Assembly (NCBI GenBank): GCA_003640385.1
Contig: RCAB01000055.1
Location: 62,001-126,000 of the forward strand
Length of the DNA: 64,000 nucleotides
Direction of reading: 5' to 3'
From: Setaria digitata
Lineage: Eukaryota > Nematoda > Chromadorea > Rhabditida > Setariidae
The position numbers and the translations under genes are program-made. Below, one piece after another: positions 44,916 to 57,600 of the stretch. Numbering within the stretch: position 1 is the first letter of the stretch; each line of letters begins with the position of its first letter. The notes under the pieces were generated by a model. It was not told the origin of the DNA. It saw only the letters and a program-made list of their open reading frames with translations, and ran no database searches.

Positions 44916-46529
44916 TCAAGGAAATAAAGATGACTGATCAATATGTTCAACAATCCGACAACAGGCCATAAAATTCGCACATGTCTGCAACGCTGCATTG
45001 TACGCATCCTGAAAGAGCAGTTGCTTCTGGATCGTTCACAGTATTGGAAAATCATTCTTTTCATTACTAAACCTTAAAAAAAAATTCTGATTTGACTGGC
45101 GAAGAATCCAATTATTCCCTGTAATTAATGGGCAAATTCAGCAAATAACTGTGATCAATAAATCATGTTATTTAGACCAAGTGGAGGTCCTGAATTTAAT
45201 TTCTATGACTAACAGCAACATCTGTTTTTTTTTTTTAACCACTAAAAAAACATACCTCAGCGCCACAGTAGTCAAGAATTGCTACCACAGAAACAATTGG
45301 CCATTTCTTCACTGCTTTGCCTAAATCGTGTTTTGAAGATATCCAGAACACTTCAATACGGTTGCACGCACAAATTTCCTTGATGATATCAATTTCATCA
45401 GCAAGTTCAGCTAAAAATCAAATCTTTGATGTATACCATATCTAAGAATTACGAAAGAACGAAAGGAAAAATTGCAGAAAAAGAAACTTGGCCCTCACAA
45501 TTCGTTATGTCATCAATTCACATCCATAAAAGATTTAGTACAATGAATCAAATTATAGAAAGGAAGACAGCGACAGTCCTATATCAGCGCCAATAACGAA
45601 TATCACATAAGATATTCAGCAGAACCACAAACGTTCAATTTAATTAAGTTCCGGAAGTATTTCGCCATAAAATTCTGAGAATATTCCACTTCATAGCAAA
45701 ACTAAGCCAACTAACAAATTTCACTCATTCCCCTAAAGTATCATTTCTCTCTAAACTACTGAATAGAGGAATTCAAAACATACTGCTTTTATCGGTTTCA
45801 ATATCGCGTGCCAACACAACGCAACGTACCGCTTCAAGCGTTAACTGTTTCCGTACTTCTCTTATACCGTATACTAATCGGCGCTTTGATTTCGCCTTAA
45901 TGACCGTCCTGACTCATGGAAAAATTCAATCTCGTTTGCAGCTCTCATCTACCGCTATTATGCAATATCTCACAAGTAAATTCCTTTCTATTGAAATGCA
46001 GGAATTACTGAATAATTCAAGTAAACTTGAAAAATCTGAACAAAAAGAGAAAAGAGAAAGAATATAATCATTACTTTCACTGGGTTTCGTTTCCATGCTC
46101 GATCTTGAAAATTCTTCACTTTTTTCAAAAATCCGATTATAGCTGCGTCAGTATCCTTTGTGGTCAGATTAAAGGGGTTTGACTCCACTATCCCGTCGTC
46201 GTCCCTTTGTTTTACCTACAAATACTTCTTCAAAACAATATAACAAACTTATTTATTCCAAGCTATCTTCTAGTTTATTCCTTCTTGTATATATGCAACA
46301 GCTTCCCAAAAAGTTCCCAGATTTTCCAAAATATCCCATAAAATTTTATAAATTCATAGAAAATTTCAAGATGAGCAAAAACCTTCGCCTTTGGATATCC
46401 TGTCTTTTTTGGTTCCGTCTCTAATGCTTCGGATGTGATAAAATCTCCGAATACGATTTCATTTTTCAACGGATTACGCTTTTTCTTCTGCATAACTTCA
46501 TTTTTGCTGTGAGATTTTAATTCACTCAT
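44916..46529 (-). CDS. SECIS-binding protein 2-like L7Ae RNA-binding protein
   Basis: SBP2 binds the SECIS hairpin of selenoprotein mRNAs and recruits the selenocysteine elongation factor to UGA codons. Five exons: 46529-46383, 46215-46075, 45895-45784, 45410-45256 and 45008-44916, all in phase, 215 residues. Residues ~1-70 are basic/polar, then FLKKVKNFQDRAWKRNPVK and KSKRRLVYGIREVRKQL match the SBP2 segment just before and into the L7Ae fold. The L7Ae core continues with VRCVVLARDIE, ICACNRIEVFWI, DLGKAVKK and PIVSVVAILDYCGAE. Vertebrate SBP2 is far longer, with a large N-terminal region; here the protein is essentially the RNA-binding part. A SECISBP2L-type role or another L7Ae function cannot be excluded. 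Two tiny upstream ORFs precede the ATG. It is the first of four same-strand genes. Confidence 0.9.
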
Positions 46530-46544
46530 TGGTCATTAACCAAT
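46528..46544. promoter_or_regulatory. Inverted CCAAT pair overlapping the SBP2-like start codon
   Basis: ATTGGT and ACCAAT face each other across five bases, directly overlapping the initiation codon of the SBP2-like gene. It could form a small hairpin at the start codon or be paired CCAAT boxes in the divergent SBP2/IF1 promoter. It may be chance. Confidence 0.3.
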
Positions 46545-48540
46545 CAGAAAATTGAAAATCTTCATTAGTAATCTTAAATTATTAAAAGGAATATTTATTT
46601 TGAAGCACATCTGATTTTTTTAATTCAAAATCGCAAATGCAAAAACTGGAAAGCAATAAGTATCGATAATTTTTACTTTTTTTTTNGCTGGAAAGCAACA
46701 AGTATCGATAATTTTTACTTTTTTTTTTTGCAGAATTTCTGTTCAAACTCACACAGAAATCTAACCCTACGTAAGACTAGCCCGAACACAGGTAATTAAG
46801 ATCCAAAACTGTCACTGCTTGTAATTTCTTTAAAATACAACACATCATAACAAGAACAATCACCACCAAGAGGATGTGCTATTTCACACATCGCTGTTTT
46901 GTCACTTCACACAACTTTGAAACCATCCATTTATGCTACGATGATTACGAAAATTTTCCGTCTCACTCATCAATAATGTTGCTGTGGTGGTAGTAGAATG
47001 GAAATGAGAGCAATGGTAGCTGAAGTTATTTTTTAGTTTCACTAATTCTAATTGATTTTCCGTTGTTGACTTAGTGAAAGAACTTTCACTTCTTTTCTTC
47101 CCCCTAAAAATTTTCTCTCTCTAATTTTTGGAAATTTCAAACTCTAATTTAACAATTTGTTTCCTCAGTTTTTACATTTTCAGCAATTTAATTTTTCCTC
47201 TTTTTTTTTGGAAAAAATCTTTTTGATTTTTTTTTTTTGTTCTGCCGTAGTGGGAGGATTTATTTCTAAATTTTTTCAGCATAAAAGATATGAAAAAAAT
47301 GTTTCTCAAATTCTTATTTTGAGCATACATTTTTTGCTTTTTTTGTTTTTTGTTGAACCCCACCTTAGCATTACTTTCAAGCCCTTTGTAAGGAATGGTG
47401 TCAAATTTGTTGGCGGAATTAATTAAATTTTCGAAATTTCAAATAAATGCCATTTGATTCATTCATGTGATACCAATTGATAATAGTAATATCAATTGAA
47501 AATAATTGCTCGATGTTAAAATTGATTGAAAATCTGGAAAATTCACTGGCTCTTAGCATTAATTTCCATTCTTTCATCCTTTCTCTACAATGCATCAATT
47601 TTTTCTCCCTGCTCTTTTCTCCCATCCTTTGATGGTTTGTTATAAGAAATTTTGACAGAACTTTAAAATTCCAAATTAAATATATATATGACTTAATTCA
47701 TAAATTTTCGCTTAATTAAAAACAGTTCATTCTATGTCTTCTACATTGGAACTTTCATTTCATTGAAATGAAACTTTAGGACGGATCGCACTTTGTCTTT
47801 CGTTTTTTTTCTTTTTTTTTTTTTTTTTTTTTAAAGGTGTTCTTTAAAATTTAAACCACGCGGAGAATGCAGTTACTCATGTGTAAGATCTGAGAACTCA
47901 ATTAGACTTACGAATTAAATTTTTAATTAGTGGTACGAAATATTGTGAAATATATATTATCGTGAATTAAATTTGATAATTAGGTAGGTACGAGTAAGAG
48001 CTAACAAAAGATCAGTGCCAATTAGCGAATTTAAAAAATAAACTAATGAATGACGCTAACTGTGATCAAAGCAAGCTTTCAAATCGTTTTAAAATTTTAA
48101 AACTGAAATTTTAGCTAAATCAGTCTTATCAAATCATGGATTTTCAGATTAGTTTTATTGATAGAATATTTGTCAAGAAATCTAGCAAAAAAAAGTATTG
48201 AATTTTCTCCACTTTTTTTGTCTTCATGAAATACAATTTACTTTCTTCAGAAATATATGTATATTCGGCTTATTTTTTATCCCAGCAACTGCACGCTAAT
48301 TCATGTTATGTTTTTATGCCAATTACTCTGTTTCTTCATCCTCTTTTTTCCTATTATTCTAATTAATTAAGTTAAAGTGACGGATGCTTTGTATTTTTAG
48401 ACTAAGTAACTCAAAAGAGTTATTTATGAATCGTTGAAAAATTAAATTAAAGATGCTATTTGCTATGAGGTAAATTAGATGAAGTTCATTTATTTAGTCT
48501 TTCTTTTAAGTCCTTATTTATTTACTTTCTTTCTAGATTC
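46545..48540. promoter_or_regulatory. Divergent intergenic region between SBP2-like (-) and IF1-like (+)
   Basis: About 2 kb with no coding exon seen, AT-rich with long T runs. It must contain the promoters of the leftward four-gene cluster and of the rightward IF1-like gene. A copy-N-copy duplication (46646-46730) lies within it. Confidence 0.55.
46646..46730. repeat. Duplicated ~40-base block around a single N
   Basis: Two near-identical copies starting CTGGAAAGCAA and ending in a T run flank the N at 46686. Probable unmerged assembly overlap in the divergent promoter region. Confidence 0.85.
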
Positions 48541-49268
48541 ATGTCGGAACACTTTGATGAAGGTACGAGCAATGTATGATTTAATTTAAATTTCACTAAA
48601 TCAGTCCCTTTTTCTTTTGTTTTAAAAATAAATCCAAAATAATAACAAAGTGAATGACATTAGAAATATGCAAAATTCAATTAAAATCAAAAAAAAAAAG
48701 AAAACTTTCGAGATGAATAAATGAGCAATTTGATAGATGGGTAAAAGATTAATTAAGGAAATGAATAATTGAGGAAATAAACTAATGAGCTAACAGGTTT
48801 GTTTGCAAATTTTCTTGTTAATCCTAGACAAAAACTACCATCAATAGTGCGGGCTCGATCCGAGAAGCTGGAGGTGCATTTGCTCGGATGGGAATGGCTC
48901 GTGAAGAGCAATATTTCTATAATCAGGTTAATTTTTTCAAACATTTTGATCAATTTTTGTGGCATAAAAAAGTTTAAACATGAAATTTAAATTTAAAAAT
49001 TTTATTTAATATATATGCAACAAGAAATGTGCTTGCTTCATCTCATCGTTAGTCTTTTCTAACTAACTAACGCTTCGCTTTTTCCCTTTTTTCTTCTTTT
49101 CCTCTTTTTTTTTTTTTTTTTTTTTTTATCGTATAAATAAAGTAAAAAATAATTATTAATGTTTTAAAGCAAAAAGAAGACATGAAAAATTTAAACGAAA
49201 CTTTAATGAATGTAAAAGAAGCAATTTATTCGAAAAATGAGGAAAAGGAGCAGTCTAATTTCAAATGA
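48541..49268 (+). CDS. ATPase inhibitor IF1-like protein (mai-1/mai-2 family)
   Basis: IF1 binds the F1 sector of ATP synthase and blocks ATP hydrolysis at low pH. Three plus-strand exons: 48541-48573, 48828-48926 and 49170-49268, joined in phase 0 (donors GTATGA and GTTAAT), giving 76 residues. The ATG sits four bases after a CTTTCTTTCTAG acceptor, the expected trans-splice layout. Exon 2 carries the diagnostic inhibitory block SAGSIREAGGAFARMG followed by AREEQYFYNQ, and exon 3 continues as a charged helix (QKEDMKNLNETLMNVKEAIY). The N-terminus (MSEHFDEGTSN) is acidic and shows no mitochondrial presequence. In C. elegans the paralogue mai-2 has a presequence and mai-1 does not, so this resembles mai-1 in that respect. 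Exon 1 is the weakest part; an alternative first exon could supply a presequence. An AATAAA lies at 49429-49434. Confidence 0.85.
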
Positions 49269-50837
49269 TTATTGCATAAATGAAATTTAAAGGTAAACTA
49301 TTTTTCTTATTTAATTTCAAATTTCATTAGAATTCAATTGCTTCAGTATGTGTAATATGTATATTTCCTTCATTTTTTTTTTTTCTTCCAAAATTTCCAT
49401 TTGCTAAATAGCAGCGAATGGAAATTAAAATAAAGAAGTAAAATGATTCAATCTATAAAACTTTTTTTTCTTTTTTACAGGCATGTAACTCTATCCGGTT
49501 TTATACCGATTACTGCATTGAATAACCGGATCTATCCAGTAGAATGCAGATATTATAAGTTCCAGTACAGCTTTCTTACATCGCGCTTTTTCCCCATAAT
49601 CAAGACCAGATATCGTAATAATCATACAATTACAGTAATGATTATTAAAAATTAGCCAGCATTTCTTTTTTTCCAATTATTACTGCATTCGTTTTTCAAT
49701 TAAAAATTGCTAATATTAATTTTTTTTTTTTTTTTTTTTTTAAACTCATTATTATGTGTTCTTCTCTTATTACTGTATAAAAGAATTGTTAATATTATTA
49801 TGTAAAGTTTATATTGAATCCATTGTTGGATTTTTTCATTACTACGAATTTTTCCTTTTCGAATTCTGCTAGAAATTAAATAAGGTAGGTATTTGTGAGA
49901 TTAATAAATAGTAAGGAAGCAATTTTGCTATCTATAAAACGTTAATTCTGGTCTTCTATAATCACATTCATTTAATCTGTCCATTTTGCAATGTAACTAT
50001 TATTACTGCAACTATTCGTCCTATTACCAAGTTATCATGGGTTCTGTTAGGATTTATCACTTAGATTTTAATCAGTGATATTTTAAGTTACAACAGAAAG
50101 AATTCTGATATGCTAAAGTTAAGAAAGATGAGAGAAGCAAAAACAACGAGGTAAAAGTTAATAGTGCTTTAAAAACGCATGTAAATACTTTTATTAAAAA
50201 TCGTCAAATTTTCTAACTTTTCAGATAAATTAAATGTGTACGAAACATTATCTCCTGTCCGTTATTTGTTTTAATCACTTTCTTCATTATCCTCGTTGTC
50301 ATTACGCAATAAACTATCATTATCGTTATCACTGTTATCATCTAATGAATCATCATTACCAATTACATTAACATAACCATGCGTTTTGTTAGAACTGATA
50401 AAAAAATGAGGTGAAATAGCACTTTCCGAATCACTGTAATAAAGTCAGGTAATTTAATTAGTAACAATATTTGATCTTTATTCATAATTTCCTAATGAAT
50501 GCTTACAAAATATAATTAAAAAATTGATTGATACTGTAATCTGTTATCAAGTAATTTAGTGATTAAGTTTATGTTGACACTTTCGATAGCTGTTTATTTC
50601 TGGATACAAAGATTGCCTTTGGAAGTGTAAAAATTTTTAAATATGAAAAGAATTCATTTCTTTCAAGCTATCAAAAAGTTTTCAAAATTAGCATATTTTG
50701 ATTGCTATTGCAGATGCAGTATAATGAAGTTAAGGTCATACTATTTGCTTAATTAGTCTGAAATTTATCTCTGTTCAAGTAATTATTAACAGCACTAGGC
50801 TACAGTCGCATGCTACCGTCGATAATTACTGCCTTAC
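49269..50837. other. Convergent spacer; possible extra terminal exon
   Basis: 3' flank of the IF1-like gene and of the minus-strand secreted-protein gene. A very strong acceptor (T-run then ACAG at 49480) precedes a less AT-rich stretch reading ACNSIRFYTDYCIE then stop; it may be an alternative 3' exon of the IF1 gene. At 50270-50437 the minus strand has an acceptor followed by a frame rich in Asp/Asn/Glu, a possible tail of the next gene. Confidence 0.35.
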
Positions 50838-53800
50838 AGGTCGTATTCTTTGTTCTGCTCCTCTTAAAGGTCCCCACCTTTTACGATAATGAATTCCACT
50901 GCGAGATGGATCATCATGCAATCTGCGACTGTATGAAAGCTGAAATGTAATTAGTAATTAAGAAAGAAGCTTCATTCTATTCTTGTTACAGTCCCAATGA
51001 AACTTCACCAATTTCTCAGGATATCCCCAGCATAATTTAATCCGAAAATTATACTGTTCTAAGGATTTGATTAATTAATTAATTAACACATACCCCATTT
51101 GTTTTAACTAGTATGCGACTAAATTTGATTCCACTTATCGGATTCTCTAAAATTATAAATTTGTTAACTTTTATACACTTTTATTTTATAAATTATTGAT
51201 TTAATTACCATTAAAAGTTTGCACAGAAAGAAGGTTTTTTTTTATAAATTTTCTTCCAGTTAAAAGAAGATTTAAAAATAAAATTTTGATAATTTCAATT
51301 TATTGATAGCATACTTGCAACACAGTAAGTGCCGTAATTTTTGAAGCGTCCAGTGACATTTTTTAAGAATGTAATTTCTAGGATACGATTTCTCGAAAGC
51401 CTAACATTCGCAGCTTCGCATTTTAGTTGATCACATCTTCTCACAGCTGATGTAACAGTTTCATTTCTCAATCGACCTAATACCCAACCTGTACAGGTCT
51501 GTAAATCATATTATTCAGTTCAGACAATTTTACGAAAAATCGATTAATTAATTAATCGGAAAATTTGCATTACCTGATGGTAGTAAGTATTGTAGTGACC
51601 ATCGTCATTTTCATTCTGAATCTCTTTATTATCCAATTTATTCGTTTGTTTAAATAAGCGTTGATTTCCTCCTGTCCAGCTACCAATAAGAACTTTTTTA
51701 AATGTCTGAAATTTATTATTCTCTTATGGGAAAACAAATTCCAAGATGGAGAACTTAAACACAACATTTGGTATGATATGACATGATATGATATGATATG
51801 TAATATTGTCATGCCAAGAACAGTAACATGAAACCAGCCTGATTTCGCAATTTCGAGTCCGGATTCTATACAAAATAACTCAACATCCTTGTAAATCGTC
51901 AAGTTAACCAACAAAAACTTTCCAACTTACCGTTTTTCCATTCTCTATTTTCAAATTTTGAACAAACACTTTGTGATTCCCAGTTGAATTTCTATCGATT
52001 TGTTTTCGGGAAGCATTTTCAGCATTGCTTGAGCTAAAATTTGAATGAAAAACTGTTATCAGCCATCATTTTAAAAAATGAAGAGAAAAAGAAAAACTTT
52101 GTTTCAATTCATTCAATCTTCAATGATTAAAATGAATTTTGTGTATTTCAATTAAATGATGACTAAGTGATAAGATGCAAATGATTTTTAATGAATAACG
52201 GTAATTAATAAAATGTATCTAATAATTATCAAAAGAAAAAAAAACTAAATATATGCTACTCAATTCAAAAGAATTTCACTCAAAAAAAAGTCCTCTCCTG
52301 AAGGAAAGTTTAAAAAGAAAAAATTAAAAAAAAAAAGACAAACTTTTGTGATATTTGCAAAGTTCCACTATTGTTATGTGTGATAATCTTATCAAAGTTT
52401 TCTCGTAATGCATTTAAAGTAGTCTGTTGATCGCTTATCAGTGCATCAAATGATTTAAGATTCTCCTTCTGTGATAGTTCGGCTTGTGAATCTTGCTGCT
52501 CTATGTTACTTCGTTCGTGTCCGTTTACTATGCATCCACCACCTGTTCCGGTAATTTTCGATACATTACTTCCGGTTTTACTGATACACGACAAATTCCA
52601 ACGATCACGTCTTTTTGAATCACCCTTTGGTTGGGCAGTATTCTGACGTCCAGAAAGACGATGTTGTATTGCAAATGTGTGAGGGAGAATCCGTTTTTCA
52701 TTTGCATTGATAAAATTTTGATAAATTTCAGTTGTGGTGATTTCATCATGATAAGAATTTAGTTCTTTCGTATTTCTCAACTTTTTCGAATAACGATCAG
52801 GTATATTTGCAATGCTTTGTGCAGGAAGTTCAGGTAGAAGAAAATCATTCTTGAATTGTAAATCTCCATTTGTACTGCTTTGACTCGGATTTTCTCTAGA
52901 AAAAAAAAAAAGGAAAGAAAGAAAAAAGTAAAAGTAGCAACAATGAAAATATATACTTTAATTTTCAAAAAAAAAAAAAAAAAGGAAATCCAAAATTAAT
53001 CTCAATGGATTTGTGTAGTAAGAGACAATTTTCCATAAAAATATTTAGGTCACATCTTTAATAAAATTATCACTCAGACGAATAAACCTGTATTCTAGCC
53101 AAAGAAAATGATAAAGTTTGTTCATTTAACAATTAATTGACTTCAATATTTTTCCCATTTGTAATTTCACTGTTGCAAAAAGGAAAAGACGAAGAAGAGC
53201 ATTTCACTGATCAACTGATTCGAAAACAATTATCGAATTTTGATATTATTGAATCTTTCTAGTAGACAAACGTAATAATGAATACCAAATTATAGTTGCT
53301 ATTAACCTCGTTATAATTCTCGAAACAATTCATAGATTTTTTTCTTAAGAAAAAAGAGTGATAAATTAAAGAATTAACCTGCTAACAAGCGATGGGGATA
53401 CTTGTATTTGTTGTATAACAGTCCTGGGATATGTAAATTGATCAAAAGCTGTTGGCCTTTCTACTTTCATCTTTGGTAATGTTTCTCGAGAATGAACTTC
53501 ATAGATGTCTCGAGGTGGATTGTAAATTCCGGATGAGCCCATAATATTACCACCGATAGTTCGCGGTGCATTATATGGTAGTGATGGAGGTGGTACTCGT
53601 AATGCTGGTGATACCAGAGGTTGTTGAGGATATGACTGAGGTGGATTATAGGTGTAAGACAAGCCACTGTACCTCTGAGAATATGAAACAGGTAATGAAT
53701 TAATTGGTCTATAGTGTTGCACAGAATACGGCGAGGGATACGACTGAGGTGGTTGGACATAAATGTCTGAAATTGAAGTTATAAAAATTGTTAAAAATTT

Positions 53801-54664
53801 TCTATAAACAGAACTATAATATTTTTAATTCATTGGATCCTCTTACAACTAATTAATTTTCCTGCAAAATGCTATTAACAATCAAATTCTTTCCATAAAG
53901 GTCAAAGATTTGGATAAAAAAAAATATTTAACAGTAATTCGATCAGGAATATTAATTTAATTTAATCCAGTTTAGTCAAATTTTATTCATTCATCATTAA
54001 TCAATTTAAGTTTATTTTAATTGGTTGTCATTTTTACAATTGTCATAATTATCAAACAATCTTTACTGTGTCATTTGATTATTTTGATTAACCTAACAAG
54101 ATTTAACAAAGGTAATAATGAAATTAATCAATTTCTAGTTTACTTGGTAAATTTTTTGCTGGCAATGGTGGCGGTGCAATATAAGCACTTCGTGTTATTT
54201 GAGGTTGTGAACATGAACAAGAAGTGCCAACATTAGTACCACAATCACAAGTACCACCTAAATAATTAATTAATTATCACATAACTAATCCTAAAATTCC
54301 TGATTTCATTTCTTTTGTTTTCCTTCTTCTTTTTTTTTTTTTTTAATCTATGATTTTGTTATTCACATATTTTACGTACGACACGTCATTTCACGCAAAT
54401 ATAAGGTTGCATCATTCTGTTTATTTCACGCTATATTGTTTCTTTGATGCAACCGTAGCATTACTTTGTTCATTTCACGTAAGTACGCATGTTTGACTCC
54501 GTTCCTTTGAATCTATAACTTCGTAATATTACGTTTCAATCATTGTTTATTTAGCTTCACTTAAATTAAGAAAAGAAAAAGAAGAGCTTACTAGTTAAAC
54601 AAGCAAATGTCATTGGAATATTGCACATCGTAATAATAATTATTATCAGTCGTTGTAACATCAT
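50838..54664 (-). CDS. Predicted secreted Pro/Tyr-rich protein, unassigned
   Basis: I do not recognise this family. Eight minus-strand exons are proposed: 54664-54592, 54257-54144, 53766-53379, 52895-52344, 52033-51931, 51705-51574, 51498-~51315 and 50939-50838. The first six join in phase. The protein opens MMLQRLIIIIITMCNI with a cleavable-signal-like core, then a Cys cluster CDCGTNVGTSCSCS. A Pro/Tyr/Ser-rich stretch of about 130 residues follows (YNPPQSYPQQP), then a polar, Gln/Asn-rich middle region of about 185 residues. The C-terminal block holds TCTGWVLGRLRNE and four spaced cysteines with N-glycosylation sequons (NET, NVT). The exon 7/8 junction is uncertain: frame is kept only with a weak donor (GTTGCA) or a GC donor (GCAAGT). 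The stop may come at TAA just past 50838 or in a later exon. Secretion into extracellular matrix or cuticle is a guess. Confidence 0.7.
51774..51800. repeat. ATGAT-type pentanucleotide repeat in an intron
   Basis: Tandem TATGA/ATATG units (about five) in the intron between exons 5 and 6 of the secreted-protein gene. Confidence 0.75.
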
Positions 54665-57600
54665 TATTGACCAATATATTTTGAACCTTATAAAATCACG
54701 AAATTATATCAAATCATAAATTGAACTGAAAATTTCCAGACAAATTTCTATTCTATTTGAAATATTTTTTCTTTTTCTTTTAGATGCATTTTCACGGAGA
54801 ACATAATTGTACTATAATTAATTTGTCTAATACATATGAGTCTATTTTTGAGTGCCCGTATTTACATTACAACTCAGATGTGTATTTTGCGCAAAAATTC
54901 ATAAAAAATTGTCCCACACACTCCATGAAATTTATATTAAAATTAAGATTAATTAACAACACAATTAGGCGTATGTTTTATGAGATTAGACATCCATACG
55001 TTTATAATATTCACGCAGATATTGTAATTAATCAGCATCATAACTCAGATAATTATTTTTTTAAATTTATGCTAAAACCGAATTCAATCAATACCACGAT
55101 TCAGATAAGGATTTAACGTGATTTTACAAAAAATTTTTTGCAATGGACAAAGTTTATAATAAAACCAAAATTAATTAGCGTCAAGATCCAGAGGACCTGA
55201 ATATGCTTTCATGAAATTTTGAAAAAATCCCCTCACACTTTATGAATTTATATGAAATTGAAATTAATTAAAAATTGAAAATAAAAAATAAAACATCATT
55301 TCTCTGAACACTCTGGAAATGTGTTCAGTACATGTTTGACAAAGTACAATTAAAACAAACTTAATTGAACATTTCTTTGTTGAGTTAACCAAAAGAAGAA
55401 AAAAAAAGAAAAGAAGAAAGAACTGAAAGGATGATAAAAAGGAAAACTATCTGTTTGAGGCAACTTAAAAGAAATTTCTAATAATTTTAATGAAATATCA
55501 AAAAAATATTTGATTTTTGAATTAGCTACTCATCGGAACACAAAATTACTGGAAACGGTTTCCGTTCATCGTTCCATTTTATAATGATCATTGATTTTAT
55601 TCCTTAGTTGAATGGTGAAATCATCTAAAATTAATGAAAAAATGGAAATAAGAAAAAGAGATTGAAAAGAGAAGAATTTCAATACAATAAATTAAGTTCA
55701 GTTATGCAACTGATGTTTTAAACCAGAGTTTTATCATTGCTGATAATTTGATTACTAAAATCATAATAAAAAAAGTAATTCATTTAAAACACGTTTGCTT
55801 AACTAATCCATCTATCATTTAAAATTTCTATATGAAAGTAAGTTCTTTTTGTTTGTTATTTAAGATTTAAAATCACAAAATAAAACAGCGATTCTTATCA
55901 CTTAAAACAAATTTTTGGTAGATAAAAATGCAACAGAAAGAAGTAAAAAAAAAATTTAAACATGTTTTTTTCTTTTGAATTCTAAAGGATTTTTTGAAAG
56001 GTTGTTTGAGCACTAAAGTAATGATTAGTTGTTGAAATTTTACATGAGAAGAAACGATAATGAGCAAAAAAAGCAAGATTTAAAAAGAGTTAATGTGAAA
56101 TGAAAGGAAATTGAGGAGAAGGAGGAATTTCAGGAAGAACAAGGGAATTTCAGGACAGGGAAAAGAATGGAAATGAATAAAAAGCGCAGAAAAGAAATTT
56201 AAAAAAAAGAAGAAGCTGTAAAAGAGTGATGAAATTTCATTGAAAAAAAAAAAAAAAAAAAAAAGTAGAAAAATGTCGCCGGTGAACGAACGAATGAAAA
56301 GAATGATCATTTGCTGTAGCTTTATACCTTTGAATTATCTTTTGTTATACCAGAAATCTAAAAGTTTTTTTGTCTCTTTCCAGTAAATGGATAGAAAAAC
56401 TCAAAAAAAAAAAAAAAAAATGAAAAATAAATAAAATAAAAAACAAGTGAAAAAGAGAGGCACACATTATAGTAAAAATAATTATCATTGTTATTAATTG
56501 TGACAACAATGATAATTATAACCTTGGTAATAAGTACTAACAATTATGAACAATAACGATTACAGCAATAAATAATAACTGATAATAGCATGTAACAAGC
56601 AATGATAATAATTAATGATATCAAATAAATGCTAATATTAGGATATTGTCCTAGCAGAAGTAAGCAAAAATGATTAGAACATACAAATTTTATAAACAAT
56701 TAATGTTTGTGTGTGTTTAAACGAAATCATTAATTAAGATTTTACAAAAAGTTGCATAAAGTGGAATAGCATGAATGATACAATGATTGGTACTATATCC
56801 TGCAAATACGTATATAGTGCACTTTTTCACAACAATGATAAAAGAATACTGATAAGTAGCGATATCACTTTATCACTCGCTCAGCATATTTCATTTCATT
56901 ATCGGTTTATTTCATCTTTTTACATCTTAGATTTACCGATAAACTACCAGTTTTTCATAGCATATTCAATTAATCATTTAAGTATACTTACGTAGAATAT
57001 ACGTGGAATGATGCGTTCAAGAGTGTACAAAAATAAATTGATCTTCCGCAAGTACGGCGCGCTCCAGACTTAGCTAATTAATTTAACAAAACAACAGTTA
57101 ATATAAACATACAACAAAATTAAAGAAGGAAAACAATGTTCCTTAAAAACTTGAAACATTCAACTCGTTTGCTTTAGGCGTGCAAAATCTTGTTTGAAAT
57201 GGTCAAGTTTCTAAATTATTGTCCTGTTAAAAATCTTAAATTTAATATTTGATCTGTCACATTGTGCAAACTATCCTCAACAGAATCGTAATTTAACTCG
57301 AGTTATTAAATTAAAGAATTAGATAATTTATTAATTTATTTTTGATGGTGTTTTTACTTTTGAAAATTTTATGTAATAATTGAGTGTATTATTAATTTCA
57401 TTACAAAATTGCTAGTGTTAATCATTAATAGACATAGTAAACTCATTATTCTAGAACAAGTGAATTATGAATATGCAAAGCTTTTATTATATGATAAAAA
57501 TGCAAAATTAATTGCGAAACCGAAGCTAATCTCTCAGATACTAATTTACAAAAAGTTAATAATTATGAATTCTGGAATATCTGGATGAAATCCGTCAAGA

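Noticed and set aside
48753..48990. Open frames on both strands over the IF1 exon 2
   Set aside because: The frame carrying the IF1 motif is a third one; the longer frames are shadows.
54784..55116. 110-codon plus-strand frame, His/Asn/Ile-rich
   Set aside because: AT-rich codons throughout, no motif, no splice signals that fit; internal similarity looks like decayed repeat sequence.
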